Below, piece by piece: positions 8,706-15,437 of a DNA stretch of 45,533 nucleotides. The stretch covers positions 1-45,533 of the forward strand of contig NZ_JAUYZI010000048.1 of the NCBI RefSeq assembly GCF_030700245.1. The letters run 5' to 3'. Made by a program: the position numbers and the translations under genes. The notes beneath the pieces were generated by a model that saw only the letters and a program-made list of their open reading frames with translations, had not been told where the DNA came from and made no database searches. This DNA comes from Methylobacterium amylolyticum (GTDB lineage Bacteria > Pseudomonadota > Alphaproteobacteria > Rhizobiales > Beijerinckiaceae). Every line of letters starts with the position of its first letter. Positions within the stretch are counted from its first letter, which is position 1.

Positions 8706-8876
8706 CCTCTCCCCTCTGCGGGAGAGGGGGGCCCCCGCAGGGGGTCGGGTGAGGGAAGCGACGGTGCCGGAGGTGGCGCGCAGCGGCCACTGCGGTGATC
8801 GATCCTGAAGCCGGGCTCCCCTCTCCCGACCCGGCCTCACGGCCGGGCCACCCTCCCCCGCAGAGGGGGGAGGGAG
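8706..8876. repeat. Palindromic dispersed repeat, family A, copy 2
   Basis: It has the same architecture as the copy at 1991-2175: a left hairpin of CCTCTCCC / GGGAGAGG type, a variable centre, the identical 38-base block at 8804-8841, and a right end at 8846-8876 identical over 31 bases. The two copies differ mainly in the centre, which suggests an element whose ends or stems are maintained. Confidence 0.85.
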
Positions 8877-8906
8877 AGGCGCGCGGGCTCGACACGATGT
8901 GTGAAT

Positions 8907-9007
8907 AGAGCATCGTCCCGAAAGGTGGTCACCGGCTTTCGGAAAAAATTATGCATGATCAATGGGATAGCGCATCGTCCGGGATCCGATATCCAGGACG
9001 ATGCGCT
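8907..9007. repeat. Palindromic intergenic repeat, family C
   Basis: The left part reads AGAGCATCGTCCCGAAAGG, then a copy of the CCGGCTTTCGG stem, ending in a short A-rich stretch; this is the GCATCGTCCCGAAAA / TTTTCGGAAAA element common in Rhizobiales intergenic DNA. It is followed by a perfect 12-bp inverted repeat, AGCGCATCGTCC (8969-8980) and GGACGATGCGCT (8996-9007), around a smaller GGAT / ATCC palindrome. Confidence 0.75.
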
Positions 9008-9143
9008 AGCGTAGCCCGCGAGGGGGTAGGAATCGCGTGACGATCTGGCGATCCGTCCCGGAGACGACGAAATCCCTCCGATGAACGACGCCCGAGGCGC
9101 CTGCGCGGACCGACCCTATGGGAAATATAAGTGTTGTGTCCGC

Positions 9144-9173
9144 TTGTATCGTGCCCCAGGTATCGGCTATATG
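9144..9173 (+). promoter_or_regulatory. Possible promoter of the pqqA pair
   Basis: A TTGTAT box at 9144-9149 and TATATG at 9168-9173 are 18 bases apart, with an AT-rich patch just upstream (9121-9130). The -35 match is weak. The position, 27 bases before the first start codon, fits a short leader. Confidence 0.3.
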
Positions 9174-9200
9174 ATGCGCATCACAACTGAGGAGGATGTC

Positions 9201-9290
9201 ATGGCCTGGACCGCTCCCGTCGTCTCCGAGATCTGCGTCGGCATGGAAGTCACGAGCTACGAGTCGGCCGAGATCGACACCTTCAACTGA
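9201..9290 (+). CDS. pqqA: PQQ precursor peptide PqqA, copy 1
   Basis: This 29-residue ribosomal peptide is the substrate from which pyrroloquinoline quinone is built: PqqE, a radical SAM enzyme, cross-links the Glu and Tyr of the E-x3-Y motif while PqqD chaperones the peptide. Here the motif is E16-V-T-S-Y20, within VGMEVTSYESAEIDTFN, which closely resembles the methylobacterial precursor. The start at 9201 is preferred over longer in-frame ATGs because it gives the canonical 29 residues and has a strong GAGGAGG five bases upstream. A second gene encoding the identical peptide follows after 81 bases. No pqqB, pqqC/D or pqqE lies nearby, so maturation enzymes must come from elsewhere in the genome. 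Confidence 0.95.
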   Translation: MAWTAPVVSEICVGMEVTSYESAEIDTFN

Positions 9291-9297
9291 GTTTCGT

Positions 9298-9333
9298 CGG
9301 CTCCCGCCGGAGCCGCGCGGGGATCGCCCCCGC
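9298..9333 (+). other. Two consecutive hairpins between the pqqA genes
   Basis: CGGCTCC (9298-9304) pairs with GGAGCCG (9309-9315), and GCGGGG (9317-9322) with CCCCGC (9328-9333). No T run follows, so they are unlikely to stop transcription fully. They could protect or process the message, or weaken read-through to the second copy. Confidence 0.5.
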
Positions 9334-9371
9334 ATCACCCCCCTGAAACCCGAACCCTGAGGATCACCGTC

Positions 9372-9461
9372 ATGGCCTGGACCGCCCCCGTCGTCTCCGA
9401 GATCTGCGTCGGCATGGAAGTCACCAGCTACGAGTCGGCCGAGATCGACACCTTCAACTGA
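9372..9461 (+). CDS. pqqA: PQQ precursor peptide PqqA, copy 2
   Basis: This is a second 29-residue PqqA with the same amino-acid sequence as the copy at 9201-9290, including the E16-V-T-S-Y20 cross-link site. The two genes differ by a few silent bases (for example GCC against GCT early in the gene, and ACCAGC against ACGAGC before the tyrosine codon), so the duplication is not brand new and the peptide is under selection. A GAGG ribosome-binding site lies nine bases upstream. A strong terminator follows directly, so this pair is expressed as its own unit. Confidence 0.95.
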   Translation: MAWTAPVVSEICVGMEVTSYESAEIDTFN

Positions 9462-9485
9462 GCCCACGGCTCGGTCGAACGTTTG

Positions 9486-9516
9486 CGGCGCCGCTTCCCG
9501 GAAGCGGCGCCGTTTT
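9486..9516 (+). terminator. Rho-independent terminator after the pqqA pair
   Basis: A perfect 13-bp stem, CGGCGCCGCTTCC (9486-9498) with GGAAGCGGCGCCG (9500-9512), is followed by TTTT. It lies 24 bases after the second pqqA stop and separates the pair from the methyltransferase downstream. Confidence 0.88.
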
Positions 9517-9654
9517 CGTATGTCCAGACCCGATCGTGACCTCTCGGCCCGGCCGGCGGCGGCGGGCGGCCCCTTGACGCGGCGGTGCGAATCGGCCCGA
9601 TAGCGCCCACTGCGGCGCCCCCGGGGCCCGCACCCGCTCCAAGCCAGAGAGACG

Positions 9655-10629
9655 ATGCAGCCGGTCCCGAACGCACCCAGAGCTGCCGCCTCGTCCGAGA
9701 TCGCGATCCCGCCCTGCCCGATCACCGGCGCCCCGGCGATCCGCTGCATCGAGCGCCTGGACACCACCTTCCTCACCGCCCTGTGGCGCTACTCGGGCCA
9801 CGTCGATGTCGGCCCGCTGCTGATGCCGGTGGGCACGATCCGCCTGTGGGAATCGCCGACCGGGCTGGCCTTCTTCCACCCGCCGGTCGACGGCGACGAG
9901 GCGTTCTACCGGGCGTTCTACAAGCGGATCGACGCGCACGGGAAGCTCGCCGGGCCGGAGACGGTGCGCCTGGAGTTCCAGCAGGCGGCGAAGCACGTGC
10001 CGCCGGGGGGGCGGGTGCTCGACGTCGGCTGCGGCCACGGCGGCTTCCGCAACTACCTGCCGGCCGGCGCCACCTACACGGGGCTCGACCCGAACTTCGC
10101 CGCCGAGGATCCGACCGGAGCGATCCTGAACGAGACGCTGGAGGCGCACGGCCGGCGCGTCGGGCCGGTCTACGACGTGGCCTGCGTCTTCCAGGTGCTG
10201 GAGCACGTCTCCGACCCGCTCGGCTTCGCCAAGGCGCTCGCGGCTTGCGTCAAGCCGGGCGGCATGGTGCTGATCGGGGTGCCGTTCTGGCCCTCGCCGA
10301 TCACCACCCTGCCGAACTTCGTGCTCAACGCGCCGCCGCACCACCTGACGTGGTGGACCGACAACGCGCTGCGCACGCTCGCCCGCGAGATCGGCTGCAC
10401 GGCCGAGGCGGTGCACGAGATCGGCATGGACCAGCACGATTCGGTGATCTACTGGATGGTGAAGGCCTCGGCGGTGCGCACGCGCGGCCGCTACTTCCGG
10501 TTCAACTGGGGCTGGATCGCCTCGCTCGCCCTCGCCTACGCGGTCGGCTCGCGCCTCGACCGCTGGCTGAAGCTGCCGAAGAAGACACCCGCCAACGCCC
10601 TGCTGCTCGCCGCCCGCAAGGCCGCCTGA
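9655..10629 (+). CDS. Class I SAM-dependent methyltransferase
   Basis: The 324-residue protein has a SAM-binding motif I at about 121-130 (VLDVGCGHGG), an acidic residue after strand 2 (YTGLDPN), and the motif-II-like CVFQVLEHVSDP, which places it in the Methyltransf_11/23 type of class I enzymes. The first 110 residues form an extra domain containing C21 and C31. The C-terminal part has a hydrophobic stretch (WIASLALAYAVG), possibly membrane-associating. The substrate is unknown. It follows the pqqA terminator, so co-transcription with pqqA is unlikely, and it converges on the nucleoside transporter with only six bases between stops. Confidence 0.8.
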   Translation: MQPVPNAPRAAASSEIAIPPCPITGAPAIRCIERLDTTFLTALWRYSGHVDVGPLLMPVGTIRLWESPTGLAFFHPPVDGDEAFYRAFYKRIDAHGKLAGPETVRLEFQQAAKHVPPGGRVLDVGCGHGGFRNYLPAGATYTGLDPNFAAEDPTGAILNETLEAHGRRVGPVYDVACVFQVLEHVSDPLGFAKALAACVKPGGMVLIGVPFWPSPITTLPNFVLNAPPHHLTWWTDNALRTLAREIGCTAEAVHEIGMDQHDSVIYWMVKASAVRTRGRYFRFNWGWIASLALAYAVGSRLDRWLKLPKKTPANALLLAARKAA

Positions 10630-10635
10630 GGCCCC

Positions 10636-11883
10636 TCACCCGATGAACAGCCCGGCGATGGCCGCGCTCGTCAGGTTCGACAGGGTGCCGGCCAGGATCG
10701 CCCGCAGCCCGTAGCGCGCCACCTCGGCGCGGCGCTCGGGCACGAGGCTCGAGAAGCTCGCGAGCTGGATGGCGATCGAGGCGAAGTTGGCGAAGCCGCA
10801 CAGGGCGAAGCAGACGATCGCCTGGGAGCGCGGGTCGAGGGTCCCGGCCTTCAAGGTCGGCGACAGGCCGGCGTAGGCCAGGAACTCGTTGAAGGCGAGC
10901 TTCTGGCCGATGGCGCCGCCGACCAGCCCCGCCTGCTCCCAGGGCACGCCGAGCAGCCACGCCAGGGGGCTGAGCGCCCAGCCCAGCACCCCCTGGATCG
11001 ACGCGCCCGGATACCCGACGAGCGAGCCTAGAAATCCAAAAAAACCGTCGGCCAGCGCGATCAGGCCGACGAAGGCGATCAGCATCGCGCCGACCGCGAC
11101 GGCGACCGCGAGGCCCTTCTGGGTGCCGTCGGCGGCGGCCTCGATGAGGTTGGCGGCGCGCGTCTCGCCGAACGTGACCCGGGTCGAGACGATCCGCGTC
11201 GGCTCGGTCGAGGGCACCAGCATCTTGGCGTAGAGCAGGCCGCCGGGGATCGCCATCACGGAGGCGGCGAGCAGGTAGGTCATCGGCACGCCGAGCGCCG
11301 CGTAGCCCGCCAGGATCGAGCCGGCGGTGGAGGCGGCCCCGCTCGACATCACCGCGAACAGCTCCGCCCCGGTCAGCAGGGCGAGGAAGGGCCGCAGGGC
11401 GACCGCGATCTCGCTCTGGCCGATGGCGATGGTGATCACCGCCGAGAACGACTCGATCGGCGAGGTGCCGACCACCCGCCGCAGCGCCCAGCCGAGGCCG
11501 CGGGCGAGCGCCTGCATGACCCCGAGGTGGTAGAGCACCGCGATCAGGGCCGAGACGTAGAGGATCTGCGGCAGCACCCGCAGGGCCAGGATGAAGCCCG
11601 AGCCGCCGAACAGCTCGAACATCTTCGGCTCGACGAGGCCCCCGAACAGGAAGGCAGTGCCGCGGTCGCCGTAGGCCAGCACCGCCACCACCGCGTCGGC
11701 CGCCGCCGCCAGCGCCGCCCGCCCCGCGGGCACGAACAGCACCAGCGCCCCGAGCCCGACCTGCAACGCCAGCGCGGTGAGCACCACCCGGGGGCGGATC
11801 GCCCGCCGGTTCGTCGAGAACAGGACGGCGACCGCGAGCAGGAGGAGCACGCTGAGGCCGGCGTGGAGGAGGCGGTCGGTCAT
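10636..11883 (-). CDS. Concentrative nucleoside transporter (CNT / NupC family)
   Basis: This 415-residue inner-membrane transporter moves nucleosides in with cations. Family signs are the N-terminus MTDRLLHAGLSVLLLLAVAV, which aligns by eye with NupC-type starts, the GQSEIAVALRPF motif, the NEFLAYAGLSP motif near the C-terminus, and eight or more hydrophobic helices. ATG at 11883 is chosen for this N-terminal match; 11901 is also in frame, and a longer frame reaches back to 12012 through a palindromic repeat and is rejected. A run of seven A (T on the coding strand) at 11038-11044, inside the gene, is a possible slippage site. No nucleoside hydrolase or kinase lies beside it. Confidence 0.9.
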   Translation of the reverse strand: MTDRLLHAGLSVLLLLAVAVLFSTNRRAIRPRVVLTALALQVGLGALVLFVPAGRAALAAAADAVVAVLAYGDRGTAFLFGGLVEPKMFELFGGSGFILALRVLPQILYVSALIAVLYHLGVMQALARGLGWALRRVVGTSPIESFSAVITIAIGQSEIAVALRPFLALLTGAELFAVMSSGAASTAGSILAGYAALGVPMTYLLAASVMAIPGGLLYAKMLVPSTEPTRIVSTRVTFGETRAANLIEAAADGTQKGLAVAVAVGAMLIAFVGLIALADGFFGFLGSLVGYPGASIQGVLGWALSPLAWLLGVPWEQAGLVGGAIGQKLAFNEFLAYAGLSPTLKAGTLDPRSQAIVCFALCGFANFASIAIQLASFSSLVPERRAEVARYGLRAILAGTLSNLTSAAIAGLFIG

Positions 11884-12221
11884 GCGGTGTCCGGTCTTCA
11901 TCACTGCGTTATCGCCACCCGCGCCGTCATCGCGAGCCGCAGGCGAAGCGACCCAGGGCAGCGCGAGGCCGGCGGACGTGGCGCGCCTGGGTTGCTTCGC
12001 TGCCGCTCGCAAAGACGGAGAGCGCCTCCGCGAGCCCTTAAACCGGATACGGCCGATCGAAGCGGGCGCGCTCGCGCATGGAAGCCCCGGGCCACGACCT
12101 GTGGCGTCGATGCCGCGCCCGGCGGGCTTTGCAGCCGCGCTTGCGCCGCCTATGCCGTCCGCGGGCGCTCGTCACCCGGGGAGGATCGCTTGGACCGGAC
12201 TTCGCCTCGGAGACGTCACCG
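11884..12221. other. Divergent intergenic region, nucleoside transporter / SDR operon
   Basis: This is a 338-base stretch with no supported gene. It holds family D repeat copy 1 (11924-12018) and, on the right, GC-rich sequence that must carry the promoter of the SDR operon; no clear -35/-10 pair was recognised. Confidence 0.55.
11924..12018. repeat. Palindromic dispersed repeat, family D, copy 1
   Basis: The outer arms are CCGTCATCGCGAGC and GCTCGCAAAGACGG, with inner GAAGCGACCCAGG and CCTGGGTTGCTTC segments that pair almost perfectly. The second copy at 23659-23750 has the same arms and stem in the opposite orientation, around a different centre. Confidence 0.85.
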
Positions 12222-13073
12222 ATGAGCCGCACGTTCCGGTTCCAGGGCGCGGTCGGGCTGGTGACGGGCGCGGGCGGCGGCATCGGCGCGGCGCTGGCGC
12301 TCGAACTCGCCCGGCGCGGCTGCGCGCTGATGCTGGTCGACCGCGACGCGGACGGGCTCGCCCGGACGGCGCGGGCCGCGGCGCAGGCCGGGGCCGCCGT
12401 CGAGACGGCGGTGATCGACCTCGTCGATGCCGCGGCGATCCGGGCGCTGCCGGAGGCGGTGGCGGCGCGGTTCGGCGGGCTCGACCTCCTCGTCAACAAC
12501 GCGGGCGTCGCGCTGGGCGGGCGGTTCGCCGACACCCATCTCGACGATTTCGAGTGGCTGATGGACGTGAACCTGCGCGCCGTCGTGCGGCTGTGCCACG
12601 CCTTTCTGCCGATGCTGACCGCCCGGCCCGCGGCGCAGATCGTCAACGTCTCCAGCGTGTTCGGGCTGATCGGCGTGCCCGAGCAGGTCGCCTACTGCAC
12701 CAGCAAGTTCGCGGTGCGCGGCTTCTCCGAGGCGCTGCGGCACGAGTATGCCGGCACGGGCCTCGGCGTCAGCGTCGTGCATCCCGGGGGCGTGGCCACC
12801 GCCATCGCCCGCAACGCCCGCAACCCGCGGCTGCCGGACGATCCGGTGGCGGCGGAGGCGGCGCGGCTCGCGATCGAGGCCGGGCGGGTCGCGTTCGAGA
12901 AGTTCCTGACGCTCGCCCCGGAGCGGGCGGCCGCCGAGATCGCCCGCGGGATCGAGCGGCGGGCGCCGCGGATCCTGATCGGGCGCGACGCGCGCAACAT
13001 CGCCCTGATCCAGCGGCTGATGCCGGCGGGCTACTGGGGCCTGATCGCCCGCCTGTCGGCCGGGAGAACCTGA
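12222..13073 (+). CDS. Short-chain dehydrogenase/reductase
   Basis: This 283-residue NAD(P)-dependent oxidoreductase has a classical SDR layout: cofactor motif TGAGGGIG at 15-22, NNAG at 92-95, catalytic Ser145, and Y158-x3-K162. An aspartate after strand 2 (LMLVDRD) suggests preference for NAD(H), but this is a weak guide. It is the first gene of a three-gene unit: its stop at 13071-13073 is directly followed by the ATG of the hydrolase. With a hydrolase and a Baeyer-Villiger-type oxygenase behind it, it probably interconverts an alcohol and a ketone that the oxygenase can oxidise. ATG 12222 is chosen because it starts at the Rossmann fold; longer upstream starts add unrelated sequence. Confidence 0.9.
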   Translation: MSRTFRFQGAVGLVTGAGGGIGAALALELARRGCALMLVDRDADGLARTARAAAQAGAAVETAVIDLVDAAAIRALPEAVAARFGGLDLLVNNAGVALGGRFADTHLDDFEWLMDVNLRAVVRLCHAFLPMLTARPAAQIVNVSSVFGLIGVPEQVAYCTSKFAVRGFSEALRHEYAGTGLGVSVVHPGGVATAIARNARNPRLPDDPVAAEAARLAIEAGRVAFEKFLTLAPERAAAEIARGIERRAPRILIGRDARNIALIQRLMPAGYWGLIARLSAGRT

Positions 13074-13967
13074 ATGGCGAGCCTGCGCGCGTATCTCGGC
13101 GCCTGGATGGTCCGGCGCAAGGTGAAGGCCCCGCTGGCGCGGGCGCCGGACGTGGCGTCCGTCCGGCGCATCCTCGAAGGCCCGACCTTTCCGGATCCGA
13201 AGGGCGTGACCTTCGAGGCGGGCCGCCTCGGCGGCGTGGCGGGCGAGTGGGTGCGGCCCGCCGCCGGCCCGGGTCTGCGGATGCTCTACGTGCACGGCGG
13301 CGGCTTCGTCGCCTGCTCGCCGCGCACCCACCGGCCGGTGACGGGGGCGCTCGCCCGGCGCGGCTTCACGGTGTTCGCGCCCGATTACCGCCTCGCCCCC
13401 GAGCACCCGTTCCCGGCCGGCCTCGACGACGTGGTCGCCGCCTGGACGGCGCTGGCCGCCGAGGGCCCGGCCTGCCTCGCGGGCGAATCGGCCGGCGGCA
13501 ACCTCGCGCTGGCGCTGCTGCTCGCCGCCCGCGACCGCGGCCTGCCGCTGCCCTGGGCCGCCTGCCTGTTCTCGCCGGTGACCGACCTCCTCGCCGAGGG
13601 CGGCTCGCGGACCGCGAACGCGGCCTGGGACGCGATGTTCACGGACAGGTCGATCGCGGGGATCGCGCCGCTCTACGCGGGCGAGGCCGACCCGGCGACG
13701 CCGTACATCTCGCCGGTCAACGGCGACCCGGCCGGCCTGCCGCCGCTGCTGTTCCACGTCGGCGCCCGGGAGGTGCTGCGCGACGACGCGGCGCGGATGG
13801 CCGACAAGGCCCGCGCCGCGGGAGTCACGGCGGAGCTGACCGTGTTCCCGGTGGTGGCGCACGCGTGGCAGTTCGCCGACGGCTTCTTGCCGGAGGCACG
13901 GGCCTCCCTCGACGCGGCGGCGGCCTTCCTCGCCCGCCACGCGCCGGACGGAGGGCGCGCCTCGTGA
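13074..13967 (+). CDS. Alpha/beta hydrolase (hormone-sensitive-lipase family esterase)
   Basis: This is a 297-residue carboxylesterase-like enzyme. The oxyanion motif HGGG is at 74-77, the nucleophile Ser139 sits in GESAGG, an acid residue lies in the FHVGAREVLRDDA region, and the likely catalytic His is in VVAHAWQF near the end. The DYRLAPEHPFPA stretch is typical of the family. It starts immediately after the SDR stop and overlaps the monooxygenase start by four bases (GTGA), so the three proteins are made together. It may hydrolyse the ester or lactone made by the Baeyer-Villiger-type partner; the natural substrate is unknown. Confidence 0.9.
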   Translation: MASLRAYLGAWMVRRKVKAPLARAPDVASVRRILEGPTFPDPKGVTFEAGRLGGVAGEWVRPAAGPGLRMLYVHGGGFVACSPRTHRPVTGALARRGFTVFAPDYRLAPEHPFPAGLDDVVAAWTALAAEGPACLAGESAGGNLALALLLAARDRGLPLPWAACLFSPVTDLLAEGGSRTANAAWDAMFTDRSIAGIAPLYAGEADPATPYISPVNGDPAGLPPLLFHVGAREVLRDDAARMADKARAAGVTAELTVFPVVAHAWQFADGFLPEARASLDAAAAFLARHAPDGGRAS

Positions 13968-15433
13968 GCGGCGCGGACCCGGAAGAAATCCTGGCGGTGC
14001 TGATCGTCGGGGCGGGCTTCTCCGGCATCGCCATGGCGATCCGCTGCCGGCAGGCCGGGATCGGGCCGATCCGCGTCATCGAGAAGGGCGCGGGCATCGG
14101 CGGCACGTGGCGGGAGAACACCTATCCCGGGGCGGCCTGCGACGTGCCCTCGCACCTCTACTCCCTGTCCTTCGCCCCGAAGACCGACTGGACGCGGCTC
14201 TACGCCGGCCAGCCCGAGATCGAGGCCTACCTGCGCGAGACCGCCGAGCGGCACGGCCTGACGCCGCTGATCGGCCTGGAGACGACCCTGCTGGGCGCCG
14301 CCTGGGACGAGGCGGCCGGCCTGTGGCGAGCGCAGACCGACCGCGGGACGATCCGGGCCCGGGCGATCGTCTCCGGCACCGGCGGCCTGCACCACCCGGC
14401 CTACCCGGACATCCCCGGGCGGGAGAGCTTCGCGGGCCCGAGCTTCCACACGGCGGCCTGGGACCACGGGGCGGACCTCGACGGCAAGCGCGTCGGCGTG
14501 ATCGGCACCGGGGCGAGCGCCGTGCAGATCGTGCCGGAACTGGCCGCGCGGGCCGGCCACCTCACCCTGTTCCAGCGCACCCCGCCCTGGATCATGCCCA
14601 AGAACGACCGCCCGATCCCCGCGGCGGCCAGGGCGCGCTACCGCCGCCTGCCGGTGCTGCGCCGGCTGGAGCGGGCGCGGCTGTTCTGGCTGCACGAGCT
14701 GCGTGCCCTGTTCGGCTTCACCAAGGTCTCGAAGCTGACCGACCAGGCCGAGGCGATCGCCCGGCGCCACCTGAAGAAGGCGGTGCCCGACCCGGCGCTG
14801 CGGGCGAAGCTGACGCCGCGCTACCGGCTCGGCTGCAAGCGGGTGCTCATCTCGGACGCGTACTACCCGGCGTTGCAGCGCCCGAACGTGACGGTCGAGA
14901 CCGGGACGATCGCCCGGATCACGCGCGCGGGCGTCGCGACGGCGGACGGGACCGTGCACGCCCTCGACGCGCTGGTCTACGCCACCGGCTTCGACGTGAC
15001 CGGGGGCTTCCGGCGGGTCGAGATCGTCGGCCGCGGCGGCCTGCGGCTCACGGAGGCCTGGGCGGACGGGATGCAGGCCTACCAGGGGATCACGGTCGCG
15101 GGCTTCCCGAACTACTTCATGCTGGTCGGGCCCAACACCGGCCTCGGCCACAACTCGATCACCGCGATGATCGAGATCCAGGTGCGCCACGTGCTCGACT
15201 GCCTGCGGGCGCTGGAGCGGGGCGCGCGGACGATCGAGGTGCGGCCCGAGGCGCAGGCCCGGTTCGTGGCCGGCGTGCGCGGGCGGCTCGACGACAGCAT
15301 CTGGGTCGCGGGCGGCTGCCGGAGCTGGTATCTCGACGCGCAAGGCCGCAACACCACCCTGTGGCCGGACTCGGTGCTCGCCTACCGCCGCAGCGCCCGC
15401 CGGGCGCGGCTCGCCGACTACCGGCTGGGGTAA
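13964..15433 (+). CDS. Flavin-containing monooxygenase, Baeyer-Villiger type
   Basis: The 489-residue protein binds FAD through GAGFSG (16-21), continues with GGTW (46-49) and ACDVPSH (58-64), carries the Baeyer-Villiger fingerprint FAGPSFHTAAW (156-166, F-x-G-x3-H-x3-W), and has a second, NADPH-binding Rossmann motif GTGASA (181-186). Such enzymes insert an oxygen atom next to a ketone to give an ester, using NADPH and O2. The start is GTG in a GTGA overlap with the hydrolase. The coupling with an SDR and an esterase suggests a route alcohol to ketone to ester to acid plus alcohol. The final W/D variation (WD rather than WP) is tolerated in the family. Confidence 0.92.
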   Translation: MSGADPEEILAVLIVGAGFSGIAMAIRCRQAGIGPIRVIEKGAGIGGTWRENTYPGAACDVPSHLYSLSFAPKTDWTRLYAGQPEIEAYLRETAERHGLTPLIGLETTLLGAAWDEAAGLWRAQTDRGTIRARAIVSGTGGLHHPAYPDIPGRESFAGPSFHTAAWDHGADLDGKRVGVIGTGASAVQIVPELAARAGHLTLFQRTPPWIMPKNDRPIPAAARARYRRLPVLRRLERARLFWLHELRALFGFTKVSKLTDQAEAIARRHLKKAVPDPALRAKLTPRYRLGCKRVLISDAYYPALQRPNVTVETGTIARITRAGVATADGTVHALDALVYATGFDVTGGFRRVEIVGRGGLRLTEAWADGMQAYQGITVAGFPNYFMLVGPNTGLGHNSITAMIEIQVRHVLDCLRALERGARTIEVRPEAQARFVAGVRGRLDDSIWVAGGCRSWYLDAQGRNTTLWPDSVLAYRRSARRARLADYRLG

Positions 15434-15437
15434 GCGG

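Larger units (their letters stand above)
8367..9200. other. Long intergenic region between mgtE and pqqA, rich in palindromes
   Basis: No protein gene is supported over these 834 bases. The first 340 bases next to mgtE are plain GC-rich sequence without a recognised motif. Then come repeat family A copy 2 (8706-8876), repeat family C (8907-9007), and the promoter and leader zone of the first pqqA gene. Confidence 0.6.

Noticed and set aside
9081..9200. A 40-residue N-terminal extension of the first PqqA
   Set aside because: The second copy has no such extension, the canonical peptide has 29 residues, and the best ribosome-binding site is at 9189-9195.
11038..11044. Run of seven A in the nucleoside transporter as a frameshift
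   Set aside because: The reading frame is open and conserved on both sides, so no frameshift has occurred; it is only a possible slippage spot.
11777..13963. Long upstream extension of the monooxygenase frame
   Set aside because: It runs through the SDR and hydrolase genes in another frame with Arg/Gly-rich composition; the GTG at 13964 begins the FAD domain.
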